Shown here: positions 1-7,175 of the stretch, one piece after another
Position numbering within the stretch: position 1 is the first letter of the stretch
How the letters are laid out: every line of letters starts with the position of its first letter
DNA from: Actinomycetes bacterium
GTDB lineage: Bacteria > Actinomycetota > Actinomycetes > S36-B12 > UBA10799
Assembly: GCA_029779995.1 (NCBI GenBank)
Contig: JAKOZM010000407.1
Span: 1-8,469 of the forward strand
Reading direction: 5' to 3'
Length of the DNA stretch: 8,469 nt
Position numbers and translations under genes: made by a program
The notes under the pieces: generated by a model
Seen by the model: the letters and a program-made list of their open reading frames with translations, nothing else
Told to the model about the DNA's origin: nothing
The model's database searches: none

Positions 1-1
1 G

Positions 2-604
2 CCCATGTTCCCGCTGGGTTCGGTGCTCTTCCCGCACATGCCCCTGGCCTTGCGGCTCTTCGAACCGCGCTACCTGCAGATGCTCGGGCAACTGCTCGAG
101 AGTCCGGCGCCGGAGTTCGGGGTGGTGCTCATCGAGCGCGGCCATGAGGTCGGCGGCGGTGACCATCGGTTCGCGGTCGGCACGATGGCCGAGGTGCTCG
201 AGGTGGACGCCCGCGAGGGTTTCGTCGCCCTGGTGGCCCGCGGCGGGCGCCGCTTTCAGGTCCGCGAATGGCTGCCCGAGGATCCGTACCCCCGAGCAGA
301 CGTGGAGTTCCTGCCGGATCTGGTCTGGGATGACACGCTGACACCCGCCCGCGAGGCGACCGAGGTCGAAGTCCGCAGGGCACTCGCGGCCAGCGCCGAG
401 TTCGGCTCGGCGTGGCCTGCGGATGTGGAACTGTCAGCGGATCCCGTGCAGGCGTGCTGGCAACTCAGCGCGCTGACCCCCGTGGGAACCCTGGATCAGG
501 TTGCCTTGCTGCAAGCCGCCAGCACGCAGGAGCTGCTGGCGAGGACGACCGCCGCGGCTCGGGATGCTCGGCAATCCATGCAGATGGGCTGGGGTGGTCT
601 GTGA
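2..604 (+). CDS. Stand-alone LON peptidase substrate-binding (LonN) domain protein, 5' end cut by window
   Basis: The opening residues (FPLGSVLFPHMPLALRLFEPRY) match the signature that begins the N-terminal substrate-binding domain of Lon protease. About 200 residues are visible and there is no AAA+ or Ser/Lys protease domain, so this is the stand-alone form common in actinobacteria and proteobacteria. Its biochemical role is not established; in Lon the domain binds protein substrates. The remaining part is beta-rich (roughly residues 30-110), followed by a helical tail (roughly 140-195). The first ATG is at position 5, but the frame is open to the edge, with a Pro codon at 2-4. Family members often start a few residues earlier, as in a LPMFPLG-type beginning, so I infer the true start lies just outside the window. 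The gene converges on osmC with only four bases between the stop codons. Confidence 0.85.
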   Translation, partial: PMFPLGSVLFPHMPLALRLFEPRYLQMLGQLLESPAPEFGVVLIERGHEVGGGDHRFAVGTMAEVLEVDAREGFVALVARGGRRFQVREWLPEDPYPRADVEFLPDLVWDDTLTPAREATEVEVRRALAASAEFGSAWPADVELSADPVQACWQLSALTPVGTLDQVALLQAASTQELLARTTAAARDARQSMQMGWGGL

Positions 605-608
605 GGCC

Positions 609-1031
609 TCAGGCTTCGATCGTGAGCGTGATCGGGACCGCCTGCAGGGCTTGACTCACAGGACAGTTGACCTTGGCGTCTTGCGCCGCTGCGGCGAAGG
701 CCTCGGCGCTCAAGCCGGGAACATCCCCACGGACCGTGAGCCGGATGCCGGTGATCCCGGTGCCCGGCTGGAAGTCGACTTCGGCGTGCGTCTCCAGGGA
801 AACCGGCGGGGTGCCACCCTTGGCCAGGCCGTTCGACAGTGCCATCGAGTAGCAGGCGGAATGCGCAGCCGCGATCAATTCTTCGGGACTCGTCACGCCG
901 TGGGGTTCCTCGGCGCGGGCGGGCCAGGACACATCGAAACTGCCGATGCTCGAGGAGTCCAGAGTGACCCTGCCCTCGCCCTCGAGGAGGTTGCCGTTCC
1001 AGTTCGTGTGTGCATGTCGTGTGGTGGCCAT
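609..1031 (-). CDS. osmC: OsmC-type peroxiredoxin (organic hydroperoxide reductase)
   Basis: This 140-residue protein has the full OsmC/Ohr family length. The family reduces organic hydroperoxides and hydrogen peroxide in the cytoplasm through two redox cysteines. Both are present: Cys60 in HSACYSMAL and Cys123 in NCPVSQAL. Glu50/Glu51 in SPEEL supply the conserved acidic residue that positions the active-site arginine. The N-terminal A/TxWxG pattern (residues 8-13) and the CPVSQ context resemble OsmC more than Ohr. The start ATG is at 1029-1031 on the reverse strand, with a weak AGG about ten bases upstream. The gene diverges from the GNAT gene across 56 bases and converges with the LonN gene. 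OsmC proteins are usually stress or stationary-phase induced; nothing visible here shows how this copy is controlled. Confidence 0.93.
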   Translation of the reverse strand: MATTRHAHTNWNGNLLEGEGRVTLDSSSIGSFDVSWPARAEEPHGVTSPEELIAAAHSACYSMALSNGLAKGGTPPVSLETHAEVDFQPGTGITGIRLTVRGDVPGLSAEAFAAAAQDAKVNCPVSQALQAVPITLTIEA

Positions 1032-1087
1032 GAGTCCAGACCTATCGCGGAATTCGGCTCCTGTCCACGGCAGGTAAGGTCATCGAT
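1032..1087. promoter_or_regulatory. Short divergent intergenic region between osmC and the GNAT gene
   Basis: These 56 bases separate two start codons that point away from each other, so both promoters must lie here or within the opposite coding sequence. A purine-rich AGGTAAGG at 1072-1079 sits eight bases before the GTG start at 1088 and is the ribosome-binding site of the rightward gene. A short CCTG/CAGG dyad occurs nearby (about 1060-1074). I could not assign convincing -35 or -10 hexamers in either direction. Confidence 0.4.
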
Positions 1088-1822
1088 GTGCAAATGCCTT
1101 TGGGATGGTGGACGGACCTCGAAGTGGCTCGTCGGAGCGGTTCGCAGGTCGCCCAGCGCGAAGGGATCACCGTCGTGCGCACCCCGCAGAATCCGCAGTA
1201 CTACTGGGGCAACTTTGTGCTGGTGGGTGCCGACGTGCCGGCTGCCGCAGCTCAGGCCGCGTTCCATCAAGCGTTTCCCGCGGCGGACTATGAAGCGATC
1301 GGGCTGCTCGGGGAGCCGCCGGCCGGACAGTGGGCGTCCGTGGAGGTCAATGAGGTGCGCAGCACTCGCAGCTGCCCCCAGGCAGTCCCGGTGGACGGCT
1401 ACCGGCTGGCACCCCTGCGCGGCGACGACTGGCGGCAGGCCTGGCGCAACGAGGTGGCCGATATGCCCAGCTCATATACCGACTTCGCCTGGCGCCGGAT
1501 CCAGGCGCGTGAACGCATGACCACAACCGGCGACGCGTGCTTCGTCGGTGCCTTCCTCGATGACCGGCTGGTGGCCGACCTCGGGATCGTGGTGTGCGGA
1601 TCGATCGCCCGGTACCAGAGCGTGAGCACGGTTCCCGACCACAGGGGTCAGGGCCTGGCCTCCTGGCTGTTGGCCTGCGCGGGCAGGTGGGCGCAGCAGC
1701 GGGGCGTCGATCAGTGGGTGATCCTCTCCGAGCCGGACAGCGCCGCCTCCCGACTGTACGGGCGGCTTGGCCTCACGCTCGTGGAGCGCGCGTACCAGGT
1801 GGAGAAAGTGCCGGTGCAGTGA
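1088..1822 (+). CDS. GNAT family N-acetyltransferase with an N-terminal extension domain
   Basis: The C-terminal half (about residues 105-240) is a GNAT domain, which transfers an acetyl group from acetyl-CoA to an amine. Motif A is clear: residues 177-195 contain YQSVSTVPDHRGQGLAS, with the HRGQGLA pyrophosphate-binding loop at about 185-191. The typical C-terminal motif follows at 215-229 (SEPDSAASRLYGRLG). The first 100 residues form a separate region containing RTPQNPQYYWGNF, a pattern I associate with two-part actinobacterial GNAT proteins; its role is unknown. The substrate cannot be predicted. The GTG at 1088 is preferred over the ATG at 1094 because AGGTAAGG ends eight bases before it. 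The stop codon overlaps the start of the NUDIX gene (TGATG), so the two are probably translationally coupled. Confidence 0.88.
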   Translation: MQMPLGWWTDLEVARRSGSQVAQREGITVVRTPQNPQYYWGNFVLVGADVPAAAAQAAFHQAFPAADYEAIGLLGEPPAGQWASVEVNEVRSTRSCPQAVPVDGYRLAPLRGDDWRQAWRNEVADMPSSYTDFAWRRIQARERMTTTGDACFVGAFLDDRLVADLGIVVCGSIARYQSVSTVPDHRGQGLASWLLACAGRWAQQRGVDQWVILSEPDSAASRLYGRLGLTLVERAYQVEKVPVQ

Positions 1823-2286
1823 TGCGGTTCAGCGCCGGCCTGCTGCCGGTGCGTGAGGGGCAGGGAACTTCGCTGGAGGTCTTCCTCGTGCACATGGCCG
1901 GACCGTATTGGGCGCACAAGGACGACGGTGCCTGGTCGGTTGCAAAAGGTGAGTATGACCCGGCCACGGAGGATCCGTGGGAGGTTGCCCAGCGTGAGTT
2001 CCACGAAGAAGTCGGGATTCCTGCGCCGCCCGGCGAGCGGTGGGACCTGGGGGAGACCCGGATGCCAAGCGGTAAGCGGGTGCTGACCTACGCCGTGCAG
2101 ACGCAGGCGGATCTGGCGTTCGTGTCCAGCAACCTGTTCGAGATGCAATGGCCCCCCGGGTCGGGCCAGTTGACGCAATTCCCGGAGACCGACGATGCGC
2201 AGTGGTTCACCATGGCTGAGGCCGCCATGAAGATCGTCAGTGGACAGCGACCGATCTTGACCAGACTCCTACAAAGCCTTACCTGA
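1822..2286 (+). CDS. NUDIX hydrolase (COG4119-like predicted NTP pyrophosphohydrolase)
   Basis: The 154-residue protein has a NUDIX box at residues 43-66, with G43, E50 and the core REFHEEVGI (58-66). The Glu residues of REFHEE bind the divalent metal used to hydrolyse a nucleoside diphosphate linked to another group. The beginning (SAGLLPVR, then VFLVHMAGPYWAHKDDGAWS) resembles the COG4119 group of small predicted NTP pyrophosphohydrolases, and QFPETDDAQWFTMAEA near the C-terminus fits the same group. One oddity is that G43 to E50 spans six residues instead of the canonical five. The ATG shares its A with the stop codon of the upstream GNAT gene, which fixes the start and implies coupled translation. 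The frame is open further upstream, but that part lies inside the GNAT gene and encodes nothing NUDIX-like. The substrate is unknown; a clean-up role for damaged nucleotides is a guess. Confidence 0.9.
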   Translation: MRFSAGLLPVREGQGTSLEVFLVHMAGPYWAHKDDGAWSVAKGEYDPATEDPWEVAQREFHEEVGIPAPPGERWDLGETRMPSGKRVLTYAVQTQADLAFVSSNLFEMQWPPGSGQLTQFPETDDAQWFTMAEAAMKIVSGQRPILTRLLQSLT

Positions 2287-2367
2287 ATCCTGCAAGGACG
2301 AACGAGAAAAGGCCCGACATCGTTGCGTACCTTGGACTCATCGAGGTGCAGGTGGTGATCGACGACG
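2287..2367 (+). other. 81-base gap with an imperfect hairpin, upstream of the diguanylate cyclase
   Basis: The gap follows the NUDIX stop and precedes the PAS-GGDEF start. It contains an imperfect stem: 2298-2305 (ACGAACGA) pairs with 2320-2328 (TCGTTGCGT, one bulged G) around a 14-base loop. There is no run of T after it, so it is at best a weak terminator or a leader structure. A G-rich AGGTGG lies near 2350, about 12 bases before the next start. I found no convincing promoter hexamers. Confidence 0.3.
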
Positions 2368-5208
2368 ATGGCAGGTGACAGCGGCTCCGGGACTCCGGAC
2401 CCGATGCTGGTCGACATCGAGACCTTCCACAATCCCTACGCGGTGCTGACCAGTGTCCGTGACGAGGCGGGGGGCATCGTCGACTTCGCCTTCGTCGCCG
2501 TGAATGAGGCCGCGGTGGCCGACTACGAGCTGTCCCGGGAGACGCTGTTGCAGTCGACCCTGCTCGGACTGTCCCCCCTGACCGGCGAAGCGGATCTGTT
2601 CCCCGACCTCGTGCACGTGGTGCAGACCGGCGAGCATCTGTTGAAGCTCGACTACGAGTATCCCGCGGTCGAGCCCGGCGACACCCCCGCCTATTACGAC
2701 ATCAGTGTGGCCCGCCGGGGGGACGGCTTGGGCCTCACCTGGTGGGACGTGACCCGCCGGTACGAGGAGGGTCGGGCGGTGGCGCACGCGGAACGTGAGA
2801 TGCGCTCGATCGTGGAGTCCCTCTTGGACCCGTTGAACGTCTTCGAGGCTGTCCGGGACGCTACCGGGCGGATCATCGACGTGGTCTTCGTGCGTGTGAA
2901 CGATGCGAGCTGCCGGTATCTGCGCCTGAGCAGGGCTGCCCTGGAGAACCGACGGCTGCTGCAGACCACGTACGGCGAGGCGGTGGAGGTGATCTTCGCG
3001 TGGTGCCGCCATGTCCTGATCACCGGCGAGCCGGTCGTGCTGGATGCCGTCGCGTTGGTCCTGCCCAACGGCCACCGGCGCCAGTACGACATCCGGGCCG
3101 TCCCGTTGGGGGAAGCGGTCAGCATCACCTACCGCGACGTCACCGACCGCGTCACCGCCGCCCAGACGATCGCCGAAGCCAAGGAGCGCTACCGCCTGGT
3201 CGCCGAGAACGCGTCGGAGATGGTGTTCCAGAGCGGCACGAACGGGCAGATCGAATGGGCCAGTCCGTCGGTGCAGTGGGTGCTCGGGTGGGCGCCTGAA
3301 CAAATGATCGGCCGGCGCTTCTCGGACTTCATCCACCCTGACGACTTCGCATCAGCAGTGGCGGCACAAGAGCAGGTGCTGACCGCCGGGATGCGTCAGG
3401 GCCGGGTGGAGGTGCGCCTCGTTGGCGCAGATGGGCAGTTCCGGTGGATGAGCGTGCTGGGCAAGGCCATCAGCGACGACAAGGGCAGACTGATCGGCGG
3501 CGTGGATGCCGTGCGCGACATCCAGGACAGCAAGGATGCCGAGGCGGCACTCATGGAGTCCGAGCAGCGATTCCGCCGGGCGATGGACGACTCCGCCATC
3601 GGCATGGCCATCGTCGCCGCCTCCGGGCGCTACCTGCGGGTCAATGCGGCGATGACCGTGATCTTGGAGCGGACCGAGGAGCAACTGCTCAACTGCACCT
3701 GGCAGGAGCTCACCCACCCGGACGACCTGGGCGATGATCAGGACCTGGCCGATGGGATCCTGCGTGGCGAGCGCGACAGCTACCGGCTCGACAAGCGATA
3801 TGTCACCCCGGACGGGGCGGTCATCTGGGCCGACCTGGCCGTCAGTTGCGTGCGTAACGCCGACGGTGAGGTGATGTACTACCTGTCGCAGATCGTCGAC
3901 ATCACGGAATCCGTGACCGCTCGCGAGGCCTTGGCGACCAGCGAGGAACACTTCCGGCTGATCGCGGAGAACTCCCTTGACGTCGTCTTCCGGGCCAGCC
4001 GGTCGGGCCGCGTGCTGTGGATCTCGCCGTCCGTCAAGGAGGTGCTCGGATGGCGTCCCGCTGAGGTGCTCGGGGAGCCGGTGCTCAGTTTCATCTGGCC
4101 GCAGGACATCCCGGAGGTGGCATCCGACCCCGCCAACACCGAGCGGCTGGAGTTCGAGGGCCGGGTCCTCAGTGCCGACGGCTCCTACCAATGGGTCGAC
4201 ATCACCTCCCGGCCGGTGTTCAACGACGATGAGCAGATGGTCGGCAGGGTGGGGCGTCTGCGCGACATCGCCGCGAAGAAGCAGGCCGAAGAGGCGCTGC
4301 GCCGCAGCGAACAGCGGTTCCGAACCGCGATGCAGAGTGCACCCACCGGTATGGCGGTGGTAGGCCGCAACCGACAATTCCTGCAAGTCAATCCGGCGTT
4401 GAGTGATCTGCTGGGACGTTCCCAGGAGTGGCTGCTGCGCCACGGTCTGCGGGACGTCCTCGACCCGGTCGGCGACGGCATCGACCAGGCACTGCGCGAA
4501 AAGCTCCTCGTGGGCCAGTCGCCGTCGGTCACCGGCGACCACGAGATGATCCACGCCTCTGGGCGACGGGTGCTCGTTGAGCAATCCATCGGCCTGTTGC
4601 GTGACTCTGTCGGACGGCCCTCAGGATTTGTGTCCCAGTTCGCCGACGTGACCGAGGCCCGGCGGGCCCGCGACCAGTTGAGTTTCCTGGCCACCCATGA
4701 CTCCCTGACCGAACTGTTGAACCGCCGGGAACTCGTCGTGCGTGTCGCCGGCATCCTGGCTCAGATGCCACGGACGGGGGAGAACACCGGCATCCTGTTC
4801 ATCGACCTCGACGGTCTCAAGCCGATCAACGACACCTACGGGCATGCCATGGGCGACGAGGTGATCGTCACCGTGGCCCGGCGCATCCGGGACCAACTGC
4901 GCGGCGCAGATGTGGTGGCCCGGTTCGGTGGCGACGAGTTCGTCGTGGTCCTGCCTGCGGTCCACTCAATCGATGACGTGGAACGGTTCGCGGGGCTCTT
5001 GCATGCCGCGGTGCGGGCGCCGATCCCCACCACAGCGGCCGCGATCGAGCCGTCGGTGAGCATCGGAGCCGTGGTCGTGCCACCGGGCTCGGATCCGGAT
5101 CAGGCCATGCGGCACGCGGACCAGGCCCTGTACCAGGCGAAACGGCAGGGCAGGGACCAGACCGTGGTGTTCCGTGATGGTGGTGCGCGCAAAGATGCGG
5201 CGGGATAG
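2368..5208 (+). CDS. Cytoplasmic diguanylate cyclase with six tandem PAS-type domains and a C-terminal GGDEF domain
   Basis: The protein has 946 residues. The GGDEF domain (about 768-938) makes cyclic di-GMP from two GTP. It has the entry motif HDSLTELLNRR, the metal-binding stretch FIDLDGLKPIND (about 811-822) and an intact FGGDEF at 853-858, so it should be active. An RxxD inhibitory site (R845-D848) lies exactly five residues before GGDEF, predicting product feedback inhibition. Upstream are six PAS-type segments: about 18-131, 141-261, 270-388, 396-517, 524-637 and 643-764. The last four have clear S-box features such as HPDD and DITE/DVTE ends. There is no signal peptide, membrane segment, EAL domain or LOV cysteine motif, so the sensed ligand is unknown and probably intracellular. 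The ATG at 2368 is the first usable start after an in-frame TGA at 2356. The DUF3089 gene follows after ten bases, which suggests one transcript. Confidence 0.95.
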   Translation: MAGDSGSGTPDPMLVDIETFHNPYAVLTSVRDEAGGIVDFAFVAVNEAAVADYELSRETLLQSTLLGLSPLTGEADLFPDLVHVVQTGEHLLKLDYEYPAVEPGDTPAYYDISVARRGDGLGLTWWDVTRRYEEGRAVAHAEREMRSIVESLLDPLNVFEAVRDATGRIIDVVFVRVNDASCRYLRLSRAALENRRLLQTTYGEAVEVIFAWCRHVLITGEPVVLDAVALVLPNGHRRQYDIRAVPLGEAVSITYRDVTDRVTAAQTIAEAKERYRLVAENASEMVFQSGTNGQIEWASPSVQWVLGWAPEQMIGRRFSDFIHPDDFASAVAAQEQVLTAGMRQGRVEVRLVGADGQFRWMSVLGKAISDDKGRLIGGVDAVRDIQDSKDAEAALMESEQRFRRAMDDSAIGMAIVAASGRYLRVNAAMTVILERTEEQLLNCTWQELTHPDDLGDDQDLADGILRGERDSYRLDKRYVTPDGAVIWADLAVSCVRNADGEVMYYLSQIVDITESVTAREALATSEEHFRLIAENSLDVVFRASRSGRVLWISPSVKEVLGWRPAEVLGEPVLSFIWPQDIPEVASDPANTERLEFEGRVLSADGSYQWVDITSRPVFNDDEQMVGRVGRLRDIAAKKQAEEALRRSEQRFRTAMQSAPTGMAVVGRNRQFLQVNPALSDLLGRSQEWLLRHGLRDVLDPVGDGIDQALREKLLVGQSPSVTGDHEMIHASGRRVLVEQSIGLLRDSVGRPSGFVSQFADVTEARRARDQLSFLATHDSLTELLNRRELVVRVAGILAQMPRTGENTGILFIDLDGLKPINDTYGHAMGDEVIVTVARRIRDQLRGADVVARFGGDEFVVVLPAVHSIDDVERFAGLLHAAVRAPIPTTAAAIEPSVSIGAVVVPPGSDPDQAMRHADQALYQAKRQGRDQTVVFRDGGARKDAAG

Positions 5209-5218
5209 ATTTCCTCCT

Positions 5219-6322
5219 ATGCGCCCATTGCGCCTCGCGCTCGCACCTGTGATCATGTCCACCGCGCTGTTGGCCGCCCCAGCGGTCAGCCACGCCGACA
5301 CGGTGTGGCTGTGCCGACCCGGTGCCAGCCCCAATCCGTGTGAGGGGTCGCTGAAGACCACAGTGCGGACCTTTGGCAAACCCGCCAAGGTGGTGACGGG
5401 CAAAGCGGCCACGGACCCAGCGTTCGACTGCTTCTACGTCTATCCGACGGTCAGTGGGCAGCCGACGACCGTGTCCAATCTCGCGATCGACCCCGAAGAG
5501 ATCTCCATCGCGCAGTATCAGGCCGCGCGCTTCAGCGAGGTGTGCAAGGTCTACGCGCCCATGTACCGCCAGATCACCCTGTCCGCGCTCCTCTCGGGCA
5601 GTGCGACCCAGCAGGACCGCGACAACGCCTTCGCCGATGTGCGGGCTGCCTTCGAGGAGTACCGCGCCGCCAACCCCGGGCGACCGTTCACCCTGATCGG
5701 GCACTCGCAGGGTTCTGGCATGCTCAAGCGCCTCATGAAGGAGGTCATCGAGCCGGACGCCCAACTGCGTTCGCAGATGGTGTCCGCGTTGATCACCGGC
5801 AGCACCGTGGCTGTTCCCGTAGGCCAAGCCGTCGGTGGCGATTTCGAGAACATCCCCGTGTGTACACGTGGGGGTCAGGTCAACTGCATCGTCACGTTCG
5901 CGACCTTTGGGTCCAAGGTTCCGGACAGCACTCTGTTCGGGCGCACCAGTCTCGGAGCCGGCTTCGAGGCGGCCTGCACCAACCCGGCCGATCTGACCGG
6001 CAACAAGCGTTCCAAGGCGGTGTCGTATGTGAGGGGGAAGCCCGCCCCCGGGGCAATGGGCTTCATCGCCTCGACCATTTACAGCGGCAAGGTCCCGACG
6101 GCGAAGACCGCATGGCTGCGGCCCAAAGACCGCTACAGCGTGCAGTGCGTGAAGAGCAATGGCGCCCATGTGCTGCGGGCCAAACCCATCGGGAAGTCCA
6201 TGAAGCTCAAGCCGGCCCCCTCGCCGGGCTGGGGACTGCACCTGCTGGACATCAACCTGCCCCTGGGCAACCTGGTCGATGTCGTACGTGCCCAGCAGAA
6301 GGCGTACGCTGCCACTCCGTGA
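5219..6322 (+). CDS. Exported DUF3089 alpha/beta-hydrolase (lipase/esterase-like)
   Basis: From the ATG at 5219 the product has 367 residues, beginning with a signal peptide: positive MRPLR, a hydrophobic core at 6-20, and likely cleavage after SHA at residue 26. The mature part matches the DUF3089 family: DCFYVYPTVS (70-79), then GHSQGS (161-166) with Ser163 as the predicted nucleophile, and a C-terminal WGLHLLDINLPLGNLVD whose His341 is the likely catalytic histidine. The fold is predicted to hydrolyse an ester or lipid-like bond outside the membrane; the substrate is unknown. The mature protein contains eight cysteines (for example 32, 41, 71, 109), consistent with disulfides. The ribosome-binding site is poor, so an in-frame ATG at 5195 is possible; it would add eight residues, including charged ones. 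The next gene starts inside its stop codon (GTGA). Confidence 0.88.
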   Translation: MRPLRLALAPVIMSTALLAAPAVSHADTVWLCRPGASPNPCEGSLKTTVRTFGKPAKVVTGKAATDPAFDCFYVYPTVSGQPTTVSNLAIDPEEISIAQYQAARFSEVCKVYAPMYRQITLSALLSGSATQQDRDNAFADVRAAFEEYRAANPGRPFTLIGHSQGSGMLKRLMKEVIEPDAQLRSQMVSALITGSTVAVPVGQAVGGDFENIPVCTRGGQVNCIVTFATFGSKVPDSTLFGRTSLGAGFEAACTNPADLTGNKRSKAVSYVRGKPAPGAMGFIASTIYSGKVPTAKTAWLRPKDRYSVQCVKSNGAHVLRAKPIGKSMKLKPAPSPGWGLHLLDINLPLGNLVDVVRAQQKAYAATP

Positions 6323-7158
6323 GGATACGTTCCCTGGTTCGTGCCGAGATCGAAACCGTCCTGCAGTGGGCGGCCGCCGAGGGGTGGAATCCCGGCGACG
6401 ACGCCGAGGTGTTCTGGAACACCGACCCGGGCGCGTTCGTCGGGGTGGAGGTCGACGGGCAGTTGGTGGGATCCGGATCGATCGTGTCGTACGGCGGCCG
6501 GATGGGATTTGTGGGGTTGTTCATCGTCCGGCCGGAATTCCGCGGGCGCGGCTATGGCAAAGCCCTGTGGGATCACATGCTCACAGCGCTCCCCGAACGC
6601 CTCGACCCAGGCGCCCCCATGGCCCTGGACGGGGTCAAGGACATGGAGGACCGCTACCGGCTCACCGGGTTCCGCAGCTCCCACGACGACCGCCGGATGC
6701 GCCTGATCAGTACGGCGGCGCAACGTCCTGCGTCGGTGCGACGGATCACCGCGCCGGTCGGAAACATCGCGGAGTGGGACAGTCAGTGTTTCGGTGTGCC
6801 CCGGCCGACGTTCCTGACCGGTTGGCTGGCGCACCCGGACCATGTCGCGCTGGCATATGTGCGCGACACTCTGCAGGGTTACGCGGTGATGCGGCCGTGC
6901 CAGACGGGCTACCGGATCGGACCCCTGTTCGCCCACGACGTGCCAGCCGCCCAGGCGCTGCTGACCGGCCTGTTCGCGCACGTCCCGCCGGGCACCGAGC
7001 TCTTCCTCGACGTCCCCGACAGCAACGCCGCGGCGATGCGCTGGGCGCAGAGTCTCGGCGGCACTGAGGTGTTCACGTGCGCCCGGATGTATACCGGGAC
7101 ACCGCCCCGCACTGACTGGTCGCGGGTGTTCGGGGTGACGACACTCGAACTTGGGTGA
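6319..7158 (+). CDS. Two-domain GNAT N-acetyltransferase (possible Acetyltransf_18-type C-terminal domain)
   Basis: The GTG at 6319 overlaps the DUF3089 stop by four bases (GTGA) and gives 279 residues. Residues 1-130 form a GNAT domain: WAAAEGWNPG (17-26), FVGVEVDGQLVGSGSIV (40-56), and motif A with GLFIVRPEFRGRGYGKALW (66-84), where RGRGYG is the acetyl-CoA pyrophosphate loop. ALDGVKDMEDRYRLTGF (102-118) is the usual segment after it. Residues about 138-270 look like a second, degenerate acetyltransferase-like domain that includes GYAVMRPCQTGYRIGPLFA (187-205) and the substrate-side LFLDVPDSNAAAMRWAQSLG. This layout resembles YitH-like proteins with an Acetyltransf_18 domain. The acceptor substrate is unknown. 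The frame is open far upstream, but that part lies inside the DUF3089 gene and encodes no recognisable domain. Translation is probably coupled to DUF3089. Confidence 0.88.
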   Translation: MRIRSLVRAEIETVLQWAAAEGWNPGDDAEVFWNTDPGAFVGVEVDGQLVGSGSIVSYGGRMGFVGLFIVRPEFRGRGYGKALWDHMLTALPERLDPGAPMALDGVKDMEDRYRLTGFRSSHDDRRMRLISTAAQRPASVRRITAPVGNIAEWDSQCFGVPRPTFLTGWLAHPDHVALAYVRDTLQGYAVMRPCQTGYRIGPLFAHDVPAAQALLTGLFAHVPPGTELFLDVPDSNAAAMRWAQSLGGTEVFTCARMYTGTPPRTDWSRVFGVTTLELG

Positions 7159-7169
7159 GGTGGGTCACC
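7154..7169. promoter_or_regulatory. CRP/GlxR-type palindrome, upstream copy
   Basis: GGTGA-N6-TCACC is a perfect dyad with GTGA at 7155-7158 and TCAC at 7165-7168. This is the half-site arrangement bound by CRP-family regulators (GTGA-N6-TCAC), including GlxR and mycobacterial or streptomycete Crp. It overlaps the TGA stop of the preceding GNAT gene. It is centred 23 bp, about two helical turns, upstream of the second palindrome, so two dimers could bind on the same face of the DNA. A larger GAGGTG/CACCTC dyad (7157-7171) overlaps it and could alternatively be a small terminator stem. Confidence 0.55.
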
Positions 7170-7175
7170 TCTGCG

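Noticed and set aside
501..1520. Forward open frame of about 339 codons across osmC and the first GNAT gene
   Set aside because: It overlaps three supported genes in the wrong frame and its sequence is Arg/Gly/Pro-rich without motifs.
3640..3730. A Cys in the fourth PAS segment (LLNCTWQELTHPDD) as a LOV photosensor cysteine
   Set aside because: The flavin-binding LOV core (GxNCRFLQ) is absent, so light sensing is not supported.
3352..4584. Long reverse-strand open frame of about 410 codons inside the PAS array
   Set aside because: It lies fully antisense to clear PAS domains and resembles no family; a composition artefact.
5213..5218. A perfect AGGAGG on the reverse strand just before the DUF3089 start
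   Set aside because: No reverse-strand start codon follows at a usable distance and no reverse gene is supported there; chance match.
4868..6241. Long reverse-strand open frame of about 457 codons, opposite the cyclase and DUF3089 genes
   Set aside because: It crosses two well-supported forward genes, its translation is rich in Arg, Gly, His and Pro, and it has no recognisable domain. Long antisense frames are expected at this base composition.
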